Notes under the pieces: model-generated | What the model was told of the DNA's origin: nothing | The model's database searches: none | The model's input: only the letters and a program-made list of their open reading frames with translations | Source of the DNA: Gemmatimonadales bacterium | GTDB taxonomy: Bacteria > Gemmatimonadota > Gemmatimonadetes > Gemmatimonadales > GWC2-71-9 | DNA length: 10,393 nucleotides | Direction of reading: 5' to 3' | NCBI GenBank assembly: GCA_025929805.1 | Contig: JAICPP010000112.1 | Location: forward strand, 1 to 10,393 | Shown here: piece after piece, positions 1 to 7,180 of the stretch | Layout: every line of letters begins with the position of its first letter | Numbering within the stretch: position 1 is the first letter of the stretch | Position numbers and translations under genes: made by a program

Positions 1-1306
1 GATAGAACCGGACCACCTCGCCTCGTTGGACGCGCAGGCGAAAGAATGGCTCGCCGTTCACCAGGAACTGGTTGCCAAATCGCCCCATGAGCGCGTGGGT
101 GGGCGATTCGTCTCCCAGCGGAACCAGCCCCGCGTCGGTTGCCAGCAGATCGTCCAGAATCAGCACCGCTTCCCGGTTCACCGGCGCATAGCCGTCGGCC
201 TCGTCCGGCCGAACCAGCAGATTCCCGTAGAGACCCAGCTCCTGTTGGATGTCCTCCCGCACGTGCGGGTGGTACCAATAGATCCCGGTGTCGGGAAAGC
301 GGAGCCGATAGGTGAACTCGCCCCCTGCGGGTACCGCCGGTTGGGTCAGACCAGGCGTGCCGTCGCTCCGGTTGTCCAGCCGGATGCCGTGCCAATGCAC
401 CGAGGAAGGCAGGGGCAGCCGGTTGGAGTAGACGACCGTGATCTCCGAGCCGCGCGCCACCTCGATGAGCGGACCCGGATGCTGGCCATTGAACGCGAAC
501 ATGGTGTGACGTCGCCCGTTCACGCTGCGGCGTACCGGGCCGGCCCCGAGCCTGATCGTGTCGCCGTCACTCACGCGGACTCGCTCACCGCCCCGGATTG
601 GCGGCGCTTCACCGGAAGGGAGCCACGGCTTCAGCGCCGGTCGCAAGCCCATCTCCGCGGGGAACATGGTGAGTCCCCGCGGCATCGGCACCGTGGTCCA
701 CCGGAGCGTGGTGTCGGTCTTTGCCGCAGTCGGTTCATGAGATGAGCCGCGATCCTGGGCCGAGCTGTCACCGGGCCCAGTCATCGAGCCCAGGGTGAGC
801 TGGAGCAGATCGGGTGGGTAGAGCCGGGTGGCCGGGGATTGGCCCCGGAGCAGCACCCTTCCACGGGGTCGTGTCACGCGAGCATCAGGCTCAGCGGTCA
901 GCAGCACGGTGAACTTCTCGAGATCCACGATCCCGATGCTGGTTCGGCCATTGCCTACGACTCTCCGGCTCACGACCGAGTCCATCGTTAACGGCATGAC
1001 CCAGGCGACAAAGCTCCGGTAGCGTCCCAGTGAGGTCGGTGCCGGAAGGCCGGAGGCTTGGAGGATCAGCTGGAAGCGGGAGCGTCCGTCCGGTGCCACA
1101 GCAACGGTGAAGAGCCCCGGCGGGTGGCCCAGCTCGACCCGGCCTGAGATACCAGCCGTCCCCGGAGCGGGAATCAGCTCCATGCAATAGAGATCCCGGC
1201 TCGGTCCCAGGGATGAGGGCGTATCGCACGGGCGTTGCTGGGTATCCAGCGGCGTCGAGCCAAGGAGCGAGGCCAGCAGCAGCGAATGGAGGCGGGAGAC
1301 AGGCAT
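1..1306 (-). CDS. Multicopper oxidase, exported, with N-terminal extension (partial; C-terminus beyond left edge)
   Basis: Reading the minus strand from ATG at 1306 gives 435 uninterrupted residues to the window edge. Residues 1-20 are a short hydrophobic Sec-like leader (VSRLHSLLLASLLG). Residues about 240-365 form a cupredoxin domain with two trinuclear-copper motifs: HWHG (His304, His306) and WYHPH (His346, His348), followed by REDIQQELGLYGNLLV. This is the standard arrangement of the first domain of laccase-like multicopper oxidases, which oxidise a substrate and reduce O2 to water in the periplasm. The remaining ligand motifs (HxxHxH and HCH) would lie past the left edge, so completeness cannot be judged. 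Residues about 30-185, before the copper domain, are not cupredoxin-like; see findings. The gene is divergent from the kinase, with a 35-bp gap. AGGG lies only 3 nt before the ATG, too close for a good Shine-Dalgarno, so a leaderless start is possible. The substrate is unknown. Confidence 0.88.
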   Translation of the reverse strand, partial: MPVSRLHSLLLASLLGSTPLDTQQRPCDTPSSLGPSRDLYCMELIPAPGTAGISGRVELGHPPGLFTVAVAPDGRSRFQLILQASGLPAPTSLGRYRSFVAWVMPLTMDSVVSRRVVGNGRTSIGIVDLEKFTVLLTAEPDARVTRPRGRVLLRGQSPATRLYPPDLLQLTLGSMTGPGDSSAQDRGSSHEPTAAKTDTTLRWTTVPMPRGLTMFPAEMGLRPALKPWLPSGEAPPIRGGERVRVSDGDTIRLGAGPVRRSVNGRRHTMFAFNGQHPGPLIEVARGSEITVVYSNRLPLPSSVHWHGIRLDNRSDGTPGLTQPAVPAGGEFTYRLRFPDTGIYWYHPHVREDIQQELGLYGNLLVRPDEADGYAPVNREAVLILDDLLATDAGLVPLGDESPTHALMGRFGNQFLVNGEPFFRLRVQRGEVVRFY

Positions 1307-1312
1307 CCGCCC

Positions 1313-1334
1313 TGAATCTATCCCGGTAGATTCA
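1313..1334. promoter_or_regulatory. Palindromic divergent promoter/operator candidate
   Basis: A perfect inverted repeat, TGAATCTA-N6-TAGATTCA, fills the middle of the 35-bp gap between two divergent genes. Each arm reads TAGATT outward (plus strand 1327-1332; minus strand 1320-1315), matching the TANNNT form of a bacterial -10 element. The last base of each hexamer is 9 nt (kinase) or 8 nt (oxidase) from the ATG, so transcripts starting 6-8 nt downstream would have almost no leader. No convincing -35 element is seen at the 16-18 bp spacings. It could equally be a regulator-binding dyad overlapping the promoters. Confidence 0.5.
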
Positions 1335-1341
1335 ACACTCC

Positions 1342-4221
1342 ATGGATGACCTCACTCGGCAGCTCACCGCGAGCCTGAGCGATCGCTACGTACTCGAACG
1401 AGAGATCGGGGCCGGAGGCATGGCGACCGTGTATCTCGCGCGAGATGAGCGTCACAAGCGGTCCGTCGCCATCAAGGTGGTTCGCCCCGAGCTGGGCGGG
1501 CGCGAAGGCAGCCAGCGCTTCCTGCGTGAGATCGAGCTGGCAGCCCGGCTCCAGCACCCCCACATCCTGCCGGTGTTCGACTCCGGCGTCGTGCACGACG
1601 AGACCGGCGCGCCCACGCCCTACTTCGTGATGCCCTATGTGGAGGGTGAGACGCTGCGGCAGCGGCTGCACCGGGAGAAACGCCTCCCTATCGATGTCGC
1701 GATCACCCTCGCCAGCGAGGTGGCCGACGCACTGGCCTACGCCCACGCCCATGGGGTTGTACACCGCGACATCAAGCCGGAAAACATTCTCTTGAGCGGC
1801 GGCCACGCAGTCGTGGCCGATTTCGGCGTTGCCAAGGCGCTGGAGAGCGGATCGACTGCAGCGGCCGGGGACGATCCGACCCGGCTGACCAGGGCAGGCA
1901 TCGCCATCGGCACACCGCTGTACATGAGCCCCGAGCAGGCGACCGCGGAGGACGTCGTCGACGCCCGGTCCGACCAATACAGCCTCGCCTGCGTGGTGTA
2001 CGAGATGCTGGCGGGTCAGCCGCCGTTCACCGGGCCTACTCACCAGGCCATTCTCGCGAAGAGCCTCAGCGCGCCTCGTCCGCACATCGGCCAGGTAAGG
2101 GCGGAGGTGCCGGCGGAGCTGGACCAGACGATCCTGCGAGCGATGGCCTTGGAGCCCGCCGGCCGCTTCCCCGACATGACCTCTTTCGGTGCCGCGCTCC
2201 GTCAGGCGCGGGTGGCGCCCGAGCGCAACCGACGCCGCCGGTACCTGCCGGCCGCTCTGATGCTGCTGGCCGCGGCCGGCGTCGGTGCCTGGTGGGCGAC
2301 TCGCTCATCGGTCGGAGCGGTGGCGCCTGCAGCTCAATCGGTTGCCGTACTCCCCTTCCGCACCTCGGGTCCGGGAGTGGAGTTCCTGGGCGAGGGGATG
2401 GTCGATCTGCTCTCGACCAATCTGAGCGGTGTAGGCGGGATCTACGCAGTCGATCCCCGAACGGTTCTGCGCCGGTGGAGCCGCTCGAACGACCGGGGGT
2501 CCGGCGACATCTCGCGGGCGCTCGCAGTTGGCCGGGCACTGGACGCCGGTTCGGTCGTCCTCGGCAGCGTCGTGTCCACCGGTGGTCGCGTGCGCCTTGC
2601 GGCTGATCTCTATAGCACAAAGGGAGAGCCCCTGGGCCGGGCACAGGTAGATGCTTCGGCTGACAGCGTGCTCGGCGCGGTCGACCGGTTGAGCCTGGCA
2701 TTGTTGCGGGATGTCTGGCGATCGAAAGAGCCGATCCCACACCTGCGTTTGGCGTCGCTCACCACCGACTCGATCGGGGCGCTCCGCTCCTATCTGGAGG
2801 GCGAGCGCCGTTATCGCAGCCTGGCCTGGGACTCGGCGCTCAGTGCTTACACCCGGGCGGTGGAAATCGACTCCACCTTTGCGTTGGCGCACCTGAGAAG
2901 AGCCCAGGTGTTCGGCTGGACCGGCGGGTATGGGAACCAGGAGTCACGCAGAGCGATCGTCGCGGGTGCTCGCTTTGCCGATCGCTTGCCGGCCCGTGAC
3001 CGGCGGCTGCTGGCCGGGTATCGCCTCTTCGATGAAGGAAAGCCCGCAGCGATCGATTCGCTCCGGGCCTTTCTGGCGACGTACCCCGATGATGTCGACG
3101 GCTGGGTCCTCCTGGGTGAGGCCATGTTCCACACGGCGAACTTTCGACCGACTGCCCCGGAATCCGTGGCGGCAGTGTTCGACAGCGTGCTGCGGCGGGA
3201 CTCCACGCTCTTTCCCGCGCTGATTCACCCCCTGGAGCTCTCCCTCCTCTACCGTGATCGAGTCAGGTTCCGGCGCTACTTCCCGACCTTCGAGCAAAGC
3301 GCTCCCCAACCCCAAGTGAACGCACTCCGCACGGCAGCCGGATTCATCTGGGGACCACGGCCGACGGCCCGGGGGGTTCGCGCCGCGTTACTGGAGCACC
3401 CTTCCTGGATCATCCAGTCGGCCTTGTCGCAGTATCAGCGCCCCGAGGCTACCTCGGACAGCGTCATTCGGGTTTTCGATCCAGGTCGCAGGACTGCTCC
3501 TCCAGCCAGAGAATTCCTGATCAGAGGATTGGCGGTCAGGGCGCATGCACTGGCGGGAGTCGGCCGCTGGCGTGAGGCGATGGTGGTGTTGGACTCGTTG
3601 CAGAGGTTCGACGCAGACGAGGCCCTGGGCATCAAGGCGTGGGCCATCGCGCTCGGCCTGGCCCCAACATCGTTCAATCCGGTGCTCGATTCGATCGTGA
3701 AGACGCTGCCCCCGGGACCCGAAGCCGAATATGCCGGCGCGTTGCTGCACATGACCCGGGGGCGCGTACCCGAGGGCCGGCGACAGCTCGGCCGAGCACT
3801 CATGAACCGGGAAACGGGGCTGCCTCCGGAGCAGCGCGGGCTGATGATCGCTGCGGATGGACTGGGCTTACTGCTGCAGCACGACACGGTTGCCGGTATC
3901 CGGCGCATGCGGGAGGGGCTCGACTCCGCAGCGGCGCCGAACCTGGCTACGGAGAGCGCGTTCCTCCGCTTCGAATTCGCCCTGGCGCTTGCGGCGCGAC
4001 CCGAGACCCGGGAGGAGGGGATCCGTTGGCTCCGCTATGGCTTCGAGACTCTGCCGATGTACAAGCCGCTCACGTTGCTGGCGCTGGGGCAGACCTACGA
4101 GGCCGCCGGCCAGAGTGAAGCGGCGGCGGCAGCATACCGGCGGTTTCTTCGCTTGTGGGACAAGGCCGATCCAGAGCTGCAGGGAAGGGCCAGAGAAGCG
4201 ACGCAGGCTCTACGGGAGTAG
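1342..4221 (+). CDS. Membrane Ser/Thr protein kinase with TolB-like and TPR sensor region
   Basis: This 959-residue Hanks-type (PknB-like) kinase appears catalytically complete. Residues 16-280 contain the glycine loop GAGGMATVY (23-31), the VAIK lysine K45, alpha-C glutamate E63, the HRDIKPEN catalytic loop (D143), DFG (D160) and GTPLYMSPEQ (190-199). The activation loop at 167-190 holds several Ser/Thr residues that could be autophosphorylated. An Arg-rich stop (RRRR) precedes one membrane helix at 301-319, so the kinase is cytoplasmic and the C-terminal 640 residues are extracytoplasmic. Residues about 331-455 start with SVAVLPF and continue FLGEGMVDLLSTNL, the TolB-like N-terminal fold often found next to TPRs. 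TPR-like helices follow at about 480-520 (YLEGERRYRSLAWDSALSAY) and at the C-terminus (about 906-950). The ATG at 1342 has no Shine-Dalgarno (TTCAACACTCC precedes it), but the kinase domain begins right after it, as in related kinases. The ligand and substrates are unknown. Confidence 0.93.
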   Translation: MDDLTRQLTASLSDRYVLEREIGAGGMATVYLARDERHKRSVAIKVVRPELGGREGSQRFLREIELAARLQHPHILPVFDSGVVHDETGAPTPYFVMPYVEGETLRQRLHREKRLPIDVAITLASEVADALAYAHAHGVVHRDIKPENILLSGGHAVVADFGVAKALESGSTAAAGDDPTRLTRAGIAIGTPLYMSPEQATAEDVVDARSDQYSLACVVYEMLAGQPPFTGPTHQAILAKSLSAPRPHIGQVRAEVPAELDQTILRAMALEPAGRFPDMTSFGAALRQARVAPERNRRRRYLPAALMLLAAAGVGAWWATRSSVGAVAPAAQSVAVLPFRTSGPGVEFLGEGMVDLLSTNLSGVGGIYAVDPRTVLRRWSRSNDRGSGDISRALAVGRALDAGSVVLGSVVSTGGRVRLAADLYSTKGEPLGRAQVDASADSVLGAVDRLSLALLRDVWRSKEPIPHLRLASLTTDSIGALRSYLEGERRYRSLAWDSALSAYTRAVEIDSTFALAHLRRAQVFGWTGGYGNQESRRAIVAGARFADRLPARDRRLLAGYRLFDEGKPAAIDSLRAFLATYPDDVDGWVLLGEAMFHTANFRPTAPESVAAVFDSVLRRDSTLFPALIHPLELSLLYRDRVRFRRYFPTFEQSAPQPQVNALRTAAGFIWGPRPTARGVRAALLEHPSWIIQSALSQYQRPEATSDSVIRVFDPGRRTAPPAREFLIRGLAVRAHALAGVGRWREAMVVLDSLQRFDADEALGIKAWAIALGLAPTSFNPVLDSIVKTLPPGPEAEYAGALLHMTRGRVPEGRRQLGRALMNRETGLPPEQRGLMIAADGLGLLLQHDTVAGIRRMREGLDSAAAPNLATESAFLRFEFALALAARPETREEGIRWLRYGFETLPMYKPLTLLALGQTYEAAGQSEAAAAAYRRFLRLWDKADPELQGRAREATQALRE

Positions 4222-4238
4222 AGTTAGAGGCGTAACTC
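4221..4238. repeat. Short inverted repeat in the kinase/ParB-like gap
   Basis: GAGTTA-N6-TAACTC is a perfect 6-bp dyad with a 6-nt spacer, starting at the last base of the kinase stop codon. No T-tract follows, so it is not an intrinsic terminator. The same spacer length as the dyad at 1313-1334 is noted, but the arm sequences differ. It might be a small operator or a chance palindrome. Confidence 0.3.
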
Positions 4239-4252
4239 GCACCCATTGCGAT

Positions 4253-4257
4253 GAGGG
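4253..4257 (+). promoter_or_regulatory. Shine-Dalgarno supporting the GTG start at 4262
   Basis: GAGGG lies 4 nt before GTG 4262. The spacing is short, but this is the only in-frame start codon in the gap, since upstream in-frame starts lie inside the kinase gene. Confidence 0.5.
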
Positions 4258-4261
4258 TCCC

Positions 4262-5251
4262 GTGGCTGAGCCGAAATCTGCCAAGCAGGCCCAAGCCAAG
4301 AGCGAGGGGAAGCGCCGGCGCAAGAAGAAAGCGGCCGCCGAGCCTCGCTCCCGCGGTATGACCCCGGATGCCATTGACTCGGGTACCCATCCAGCGGCCC
4401 TGACTCAGTTGGCCGAGGCAATCCAGGCCGACGGCGGCACTGTTCTCGCACCGTACAAGGATCCGCTCGGCGGCAATTGGCAGCTGTTCGCCGCGCTTCC
4501 CATCGACCTCGTCGAGCCCACTCCGTATCAACGCGACCTCTCCCAACCCCACGTCGAGCGGCTATCGGAGGCGATGGACCGGCTCGGACGTTACATCGAT
4601 CCCATGGTGGTGGTCCGCTCCGAGGAAGGGAAGTACTGGACGCCCAACGGCAATCACCGTTTGGCCGCGCTGAAACGGCTGGGCGCTCGATCGGCCGTCG
4701 CCATCGTCGTGCCGGAGATCGAGGTGGCTCACCGCATTTTGCTGCTCAACACGGAGAAGGCCCACAATCTCCGGGAGCGCTCCCTCGAGGTGATCCGGCT
4801 GGCGCAACTCCTGGCCCAGACCGAAGACCGGCCCGAGCGCGATTTCGAGATTGAGTTCGAGGAGCCGGCGCTGCTCACCATTGGGCTGTGCTACCAGGAA
4901 AACGGCCGCTTCGCCGGTGGAGCGTACCACCCGGTGCTGCGACGGGCGGAGAAGTTCCTTGGATCGCCCTTGCCAAAGGCGCTCGAGATTCGGCAGGAGC
5001 GGGCCGCCCGCGTGCTGGAGCTGGATCAGGCGGTGAGCGAGGCGATGAAGCGGCTCAAGGCCCGGGGATTCGACAGCCCATACCTCAGACCCTTTGTCGT
5101 GGCTCGGATCAATCCGCTGCGATTCAAGCGGGGCGGGAATCCCGATGTGGATGAAACCATCGATACCATGTTAGCCGCGGCCCGCCGGTTCGATGCGGGA
5201 CGGGTGCGCGCCGATCAGGTGGCCAGAGCCGGTGGCCCGCCGGAAGACTGA
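4262..5251 (+). CDS. Orphan ParB/Srx-fold domain protein
   Basis: A 329-residue protein starting at GTG. Residues 4-31 are a Lys/Arg-rich tail (KRRRKKK at 17-23) likely to contact nucleic acid. Residues about 78-180 match the ParB/Spo0J N-terminal fold: LPIDLVEPTPYQRDLSQPHV, then PMVVV, then NGNHRLAALKRLG (129-141), which sits where canonical ParB has GERRxRAA. HNLRERSLEVIRLAQLL (168-184) resembles the segment after that box. The GERR box is altered to GNHR, so CTP binding of the canonical kind cannot be assumed. No helix-turn-helix is obvious in the C-terminal half, which is helical and charged with RPFVVARINPLRF at 276-288. There is no parA neighbour and no parS-like palindrome was noticed, so a role in chromosome segregation is doubtful. 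It lies 40 bp after the kinase on the same strand with no terminator between, so co-transcription and possible phosphorylation are plausible. The domain call is good; the role is unknown. Confidence 0.8.
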   Translation: MAEPKSAKQAQAKSEGKRRRKKKAAAEPRSRGMTPDAIDSGTHPAALTQLAEAIQADGGTVLAPYKDPLGGNWQLFAALPIDLVEPTPYQRDLSQPHVERLSEAMDRLGRYIDPMVVVRSEEGKYWTPNGNHRLAALKRLGARSAVAIVVPEIEVAHRILLLNTEKAHNLRERSLEVIRLAQLLAQTEDRPERDFEIEFEEPALLTIGLCYQENGRFAGGAYHPVLRRAEKFLGSPLPKALEIRQERAARVLELDQAVSEAMKRLKARGFDSPYLRPFVVARINPLRFKRGGNPDVDETIDTMLAAARRFDAGRVRADQVARAGGPPED

Positions 5252-5315
5252 GGCCGGATACCCAAGCCGGTCGTGAATCCAGGGCATCTGGCTGCAGCGG
5301 AGGGGAAGGGCCGTG

Positions 5316-5321
5316 TATACT
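5316..5321 (+). promoter_or_regulatory. Candidate -10 element upstream of the SMP-30/DLH pair
   Basis: TATACT matches the sigma-70 -10 consensus at 5 of 6 positions. It lies in the 101-bp gap after the ParB-like gene, 31 nt before the lipoprotein ATG, with a Shine-Dalgarno downstream. No good -35 is seen at 16-18 bp. The rest of this gap holds a weak GGGAAG/CTTCCC dyad (5303-5308, 5327-5332) around the -10, with no T-tract. Confidence 0.4.
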
Positions 5322-5339
5322 GCTTACTTCCCTCTGAGT

Positions 5340-5343
5340 GGAG
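5340..5343 (+). promoter_or_regulatory. Shine-Dalgarno fixing the start at 5353
   Basis: GGAG lies 9 nt before ATG 5353. An in-frame GTG at 5338 overlaps this site and would add five residues before a standard lipoprotein signal peptide, so 5353 is preferred. Confidence 0.6.
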
Positions 5344-5352
5344 ACAGTCCAG

Positions 5353-6330
5353 ATGCTCCGGCCTCACTTCACATCAGCCCTCGCCATGGTCGCTGTCCTG
5401 GGGCTGGGCCTCACCGCCTGCGACCCCGGTTCCTCCCGCAGGGCTGATGATGATCGGGCGTTGGCCGAATCCGCAGCGGTCTACGAAGAGGTTTCCCAAA
5501 GATTCCGCAAGGTGGGTGAGACCACCGACCTCCATGGGCCCGAGTCGGCCCGCTACGATCGCGATCTCGATGTCTGGTTCGTCTCGAACGTCAACGGGAG
5601 CCCGACCGCCAAGGACAATAACGGCTACATCAGCCGGCTCCGGCCGGACGGGAGTCCGTACAACCTGAAGTTCATCGAGGGCGGGAAGAAGGGTCTCACG
5701 CTCAATGCCCCCAAGGGACTGGCGATCAAGGGCGACACGCTCTGGGTGGCTGACATCGACTACGCCCGCGCATTCAACAAACGGACCGGTGCCTCCATTG
5801 CCAATGTGAATGTCCGGGGACGGGTGAAGTTTCTCAACGGCGCCACGGTGGGCCCGGACGGTGCCATCTACATGACCGATACCGGCGTCATCTTTGGGCC
5901 CAAGGGGGAGATGTCGCATCCCGGCCCGGATCAGGTTGTCCGCGTCACCAGAGCCGGCGCGACAACCACACTCGCATCCCCCAAGCTGGAAGCCCCGAAC
6001 GGCATCACCTGGGACAGCCGGGAAAAGCGCTTCGTGATCGTGTCCTTCGGAGGTAAAGGGATTTACGGCTGGAAGCCGAACGAGAAGGACGTCACGCTGC
6101 TCGGCTCTGGACCGGGTCAACAAGATGGTGTGGTTGCGCTTCCCGATGGTCGCCTGCTGGTGACCAGCTGGGCCGACTCCAGTCTCTTTGCAATGGCAAG
6201 GGACGGCAAGATCATGAAGGTGGCATCTGGGATCCCCTCACCGGCGGACATCGACTTCGCCGAGAAGGACTCCCGAGTTGCGGTGCCGCAGCTGATGGCC
6301 AACAAGGTTCAGTTCTGGGAGCTGCCATGA
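5353..6330 (+). CDS. SMP-30/gluconolactonase-like beta-propeller lipoprotein
   Basis: A 325-residue protein with a lipoprotein signal peptide: hydrophobic core at about 7-20 and lipobox LTAC with Cys23, predicting a lipid-anchored protein outside the cytoplasmic membrane. Residues about 58-325 show repeated six-bladed-propeller blade motifs (NAPKGLAI at 118-125, NGATVGPDGAIYMTD at 162-176, APNGITWD at 214-221, QDGVVALPDGRLLVTSW at 257-273). Family members bind a divalent metal through Glu, Asn and Asp. Candidates here are Glu64, Asn216 and Asp258, by position in the blades only. Related proteins hydrolyse lactones or simply act as NHL-like binding propellers, so the substrate is not predictable. 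The stop codon overlaps the start of the dienelactone hydrolase-family gene (ATGA), so the two are probably translated together. Confidence 0.82.
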   Translation: MLRPHFTSALAMVAVLGLGLTACDPGSSRRADDDRALAESAAVYEEVSQRFRKVGETTDLHGPESARYDRDLDVWFVSNVNGSPTAKDNNGYISRLRPDGSPYNLKFIEGGKKGLTLNAPKGLAIKGDTLWVADIDYARAFNKRTGASIANVNVRGRVKFLNGATVGPDGAIYMTDTGVIFGPKGEMSHPGPDQVVRVTRAGATTTLASPKLEAPNGITWDSREKRFVIVSFGGKGIYGWKPNEKDVTLLGSGPGQQDGVVALPDGRLLVTSWADSSLFAMARDGKIMKVASGIPSPADIDFAEKDSRVAVPQLMANKVQFWELP

Positions 6331-7118
6331 CGGACATCTTTATACGGGGCGTCGTCCTTGGGGCCGTCCTCGCAGGGCTCGGAGTCCTGAACGCCGGTGC
6401 AATGCCTGCACAGCGCGATTCGGCAGTTACCACCCACGGTGAGTGGGTCAAGATCAAGCGTGGCAACGAAACTATCCGGGCCTACGTTGCCTACCCGGAA
6501 CGGAAGACCAAGGCTCCTGCCGTGATCGTGATCCACGAGATATTCGGGCTCACGGAATGGGAGCCGACGGTGGCCGATCGGCTGGCCAAGGAAGGGTTCG
6601 TCGCCATCCTGCCCGACCTGCTCTCCTCCAAGCACGGGCAGTCTCCCAAGGATTCCGACGAAGGCAGGAAGCTGATCGGCGATCTCGAGCCCGATCGTAT
6701 CACTGCCGATCTCGACGCGGTCTATCGCTACGTCAACGGCCTGCCCGCGGTGCAGAAGGATCATATCGGCACGATCGGCTTCTGCTGGGGCGGAGGACAA
6801 AGCTTCCGCTACGCGACCAACAACCCGAATCTGAAGGCGGTGGTCGTCGCGTACGGCCCCGCCCCCGACTCAGCCGACATCAAGCGGATCAAGTCACCGG
6901 TGCTGGGCGTGTACGGGGAGAACGATGAGCGGATCAATGCCAGCCTGCCGGATGTCGCGGCCAAGATGGAATCCGCGGGGAAGACATTTAGCTACGAGGT
7001 GTATCCCGGCACCGGCCACGGCTTCCTGAAGCCCGGGCGGGAGGGATACGACACACCGCAGCGAGAGAGGGCATGGAAGCGGATTCTGGAGTTTTACCGG
7101 GCGCGTCTGGGCAAGTAA
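6327..7118 (+). CDS. Dienelactone hydrolase-family alpha/beta hydrolase, exported
   Basis: A 263-residue protein. An N-terminal hydrophobic segment (residues 8-25, VVLGAVLAGLGVLNAGA) is a likely Sec signal peptide with cleavage near AGA-MPA. The mature part is a full-length dienelactone hydrolase fold with the family's Cys-His-Asp triad visible: Cys153 in GFCWGG, Asp200 in YGENDERI and His231 in GTGHGF. It also has the conserved Glu71 in IHEIFGL, which activates the cysteine in characterised members. These enzymes hydrolyse cyclic or activated esters; export makes the classical cytoplasmic chloroaromatic role unlikely. The start overlaps the stop of the SMP-30-like gene (ATGA). A lactone-cleaving pair is a reasonable inference from that coupling but is unproven. 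Confidence 0.88.
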   Translation: MTDIFIRGVVLGAVLAGLGVLNAGAMPAQRDSAVTTHGEWVKIKRGNETIRAYVAYPERKTKAPAVIVIHEIFGLTEWEPTVADRLAKEGFVAILPDLLSSKHGQSPKDSDEGRKLIGDLEPDRITADLDAVYRYVNGLPAVQKDHIGTIGFCWGGGQSFRYATNNPNLKAVVVAYGPAPDSADIKRIKSPVLGVYGENDERINASLPDVAAKMESAGKTFSYEVYPGTGHGFLKPGREGYDTPQRERAWKRILEFYRARLGK

Positions 7119-7136
7119 GGCGTTTACGCTTTCCTA

Positions 7137-7180
7137 ATGCTCTCACTCCTCATACTTCATGCTCTCACTCCTCATACTTC
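7137..7180 (+). repeat. Exact 22-bp tandem duplication spanning the M1 peptidase start
   Basis: Positions 7137-7158 and 7159-7180 are identical over 22 bp, each starting ATGCTCTCACTCC and ending CATACTTC. Each copy carries an ATG followed by codons for MLSLLIL. Because 22 is not a multiple of 3, only the second ATG is in frame with the peptidase. The first initiates a different reading frame. Confidence 0.95.

Noticed and set aside
26..745. Long plus-strand open frame opposite the multicopper oxidase
   Set aside because: It is antisense to a gene with clear copper motifs and its translation shows no domain-like sequence; a shadow frame of GC-rich DNA.
1318..2085. 255-codon minus-strand open frame inside the kinase gene
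   Set aside because: It lies opposite an intact kinase domain and has no recognisable motifs; GC-rich shadow.
4262..5251. Chromosome-partition parABS locus
   Set aside because: No ParA gene and no parS-like 16-bp palindrome was found, and the ParB nucleotide box is altered.
5374..6123. 249-codon minus-strand open frame opposite the SMP-30-like gene
   Set aside because: The plus strand has a signal peptide and propeller motifs; the minus frame has neither a start context nor motifs.
7122..7129. GTTTACGC shared with the hairpin right arm (8835-8842)
   Set aside because: A single 8-mer match in 10 kb can arise by chance; there is no second unit beside it.
7116..7133. GCG-TTTA-CGC followed by TTT as a terminator after the dienelactone hydrolase-family gene
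   Set aside because: A 3-bp core stem with three T's is too weak.
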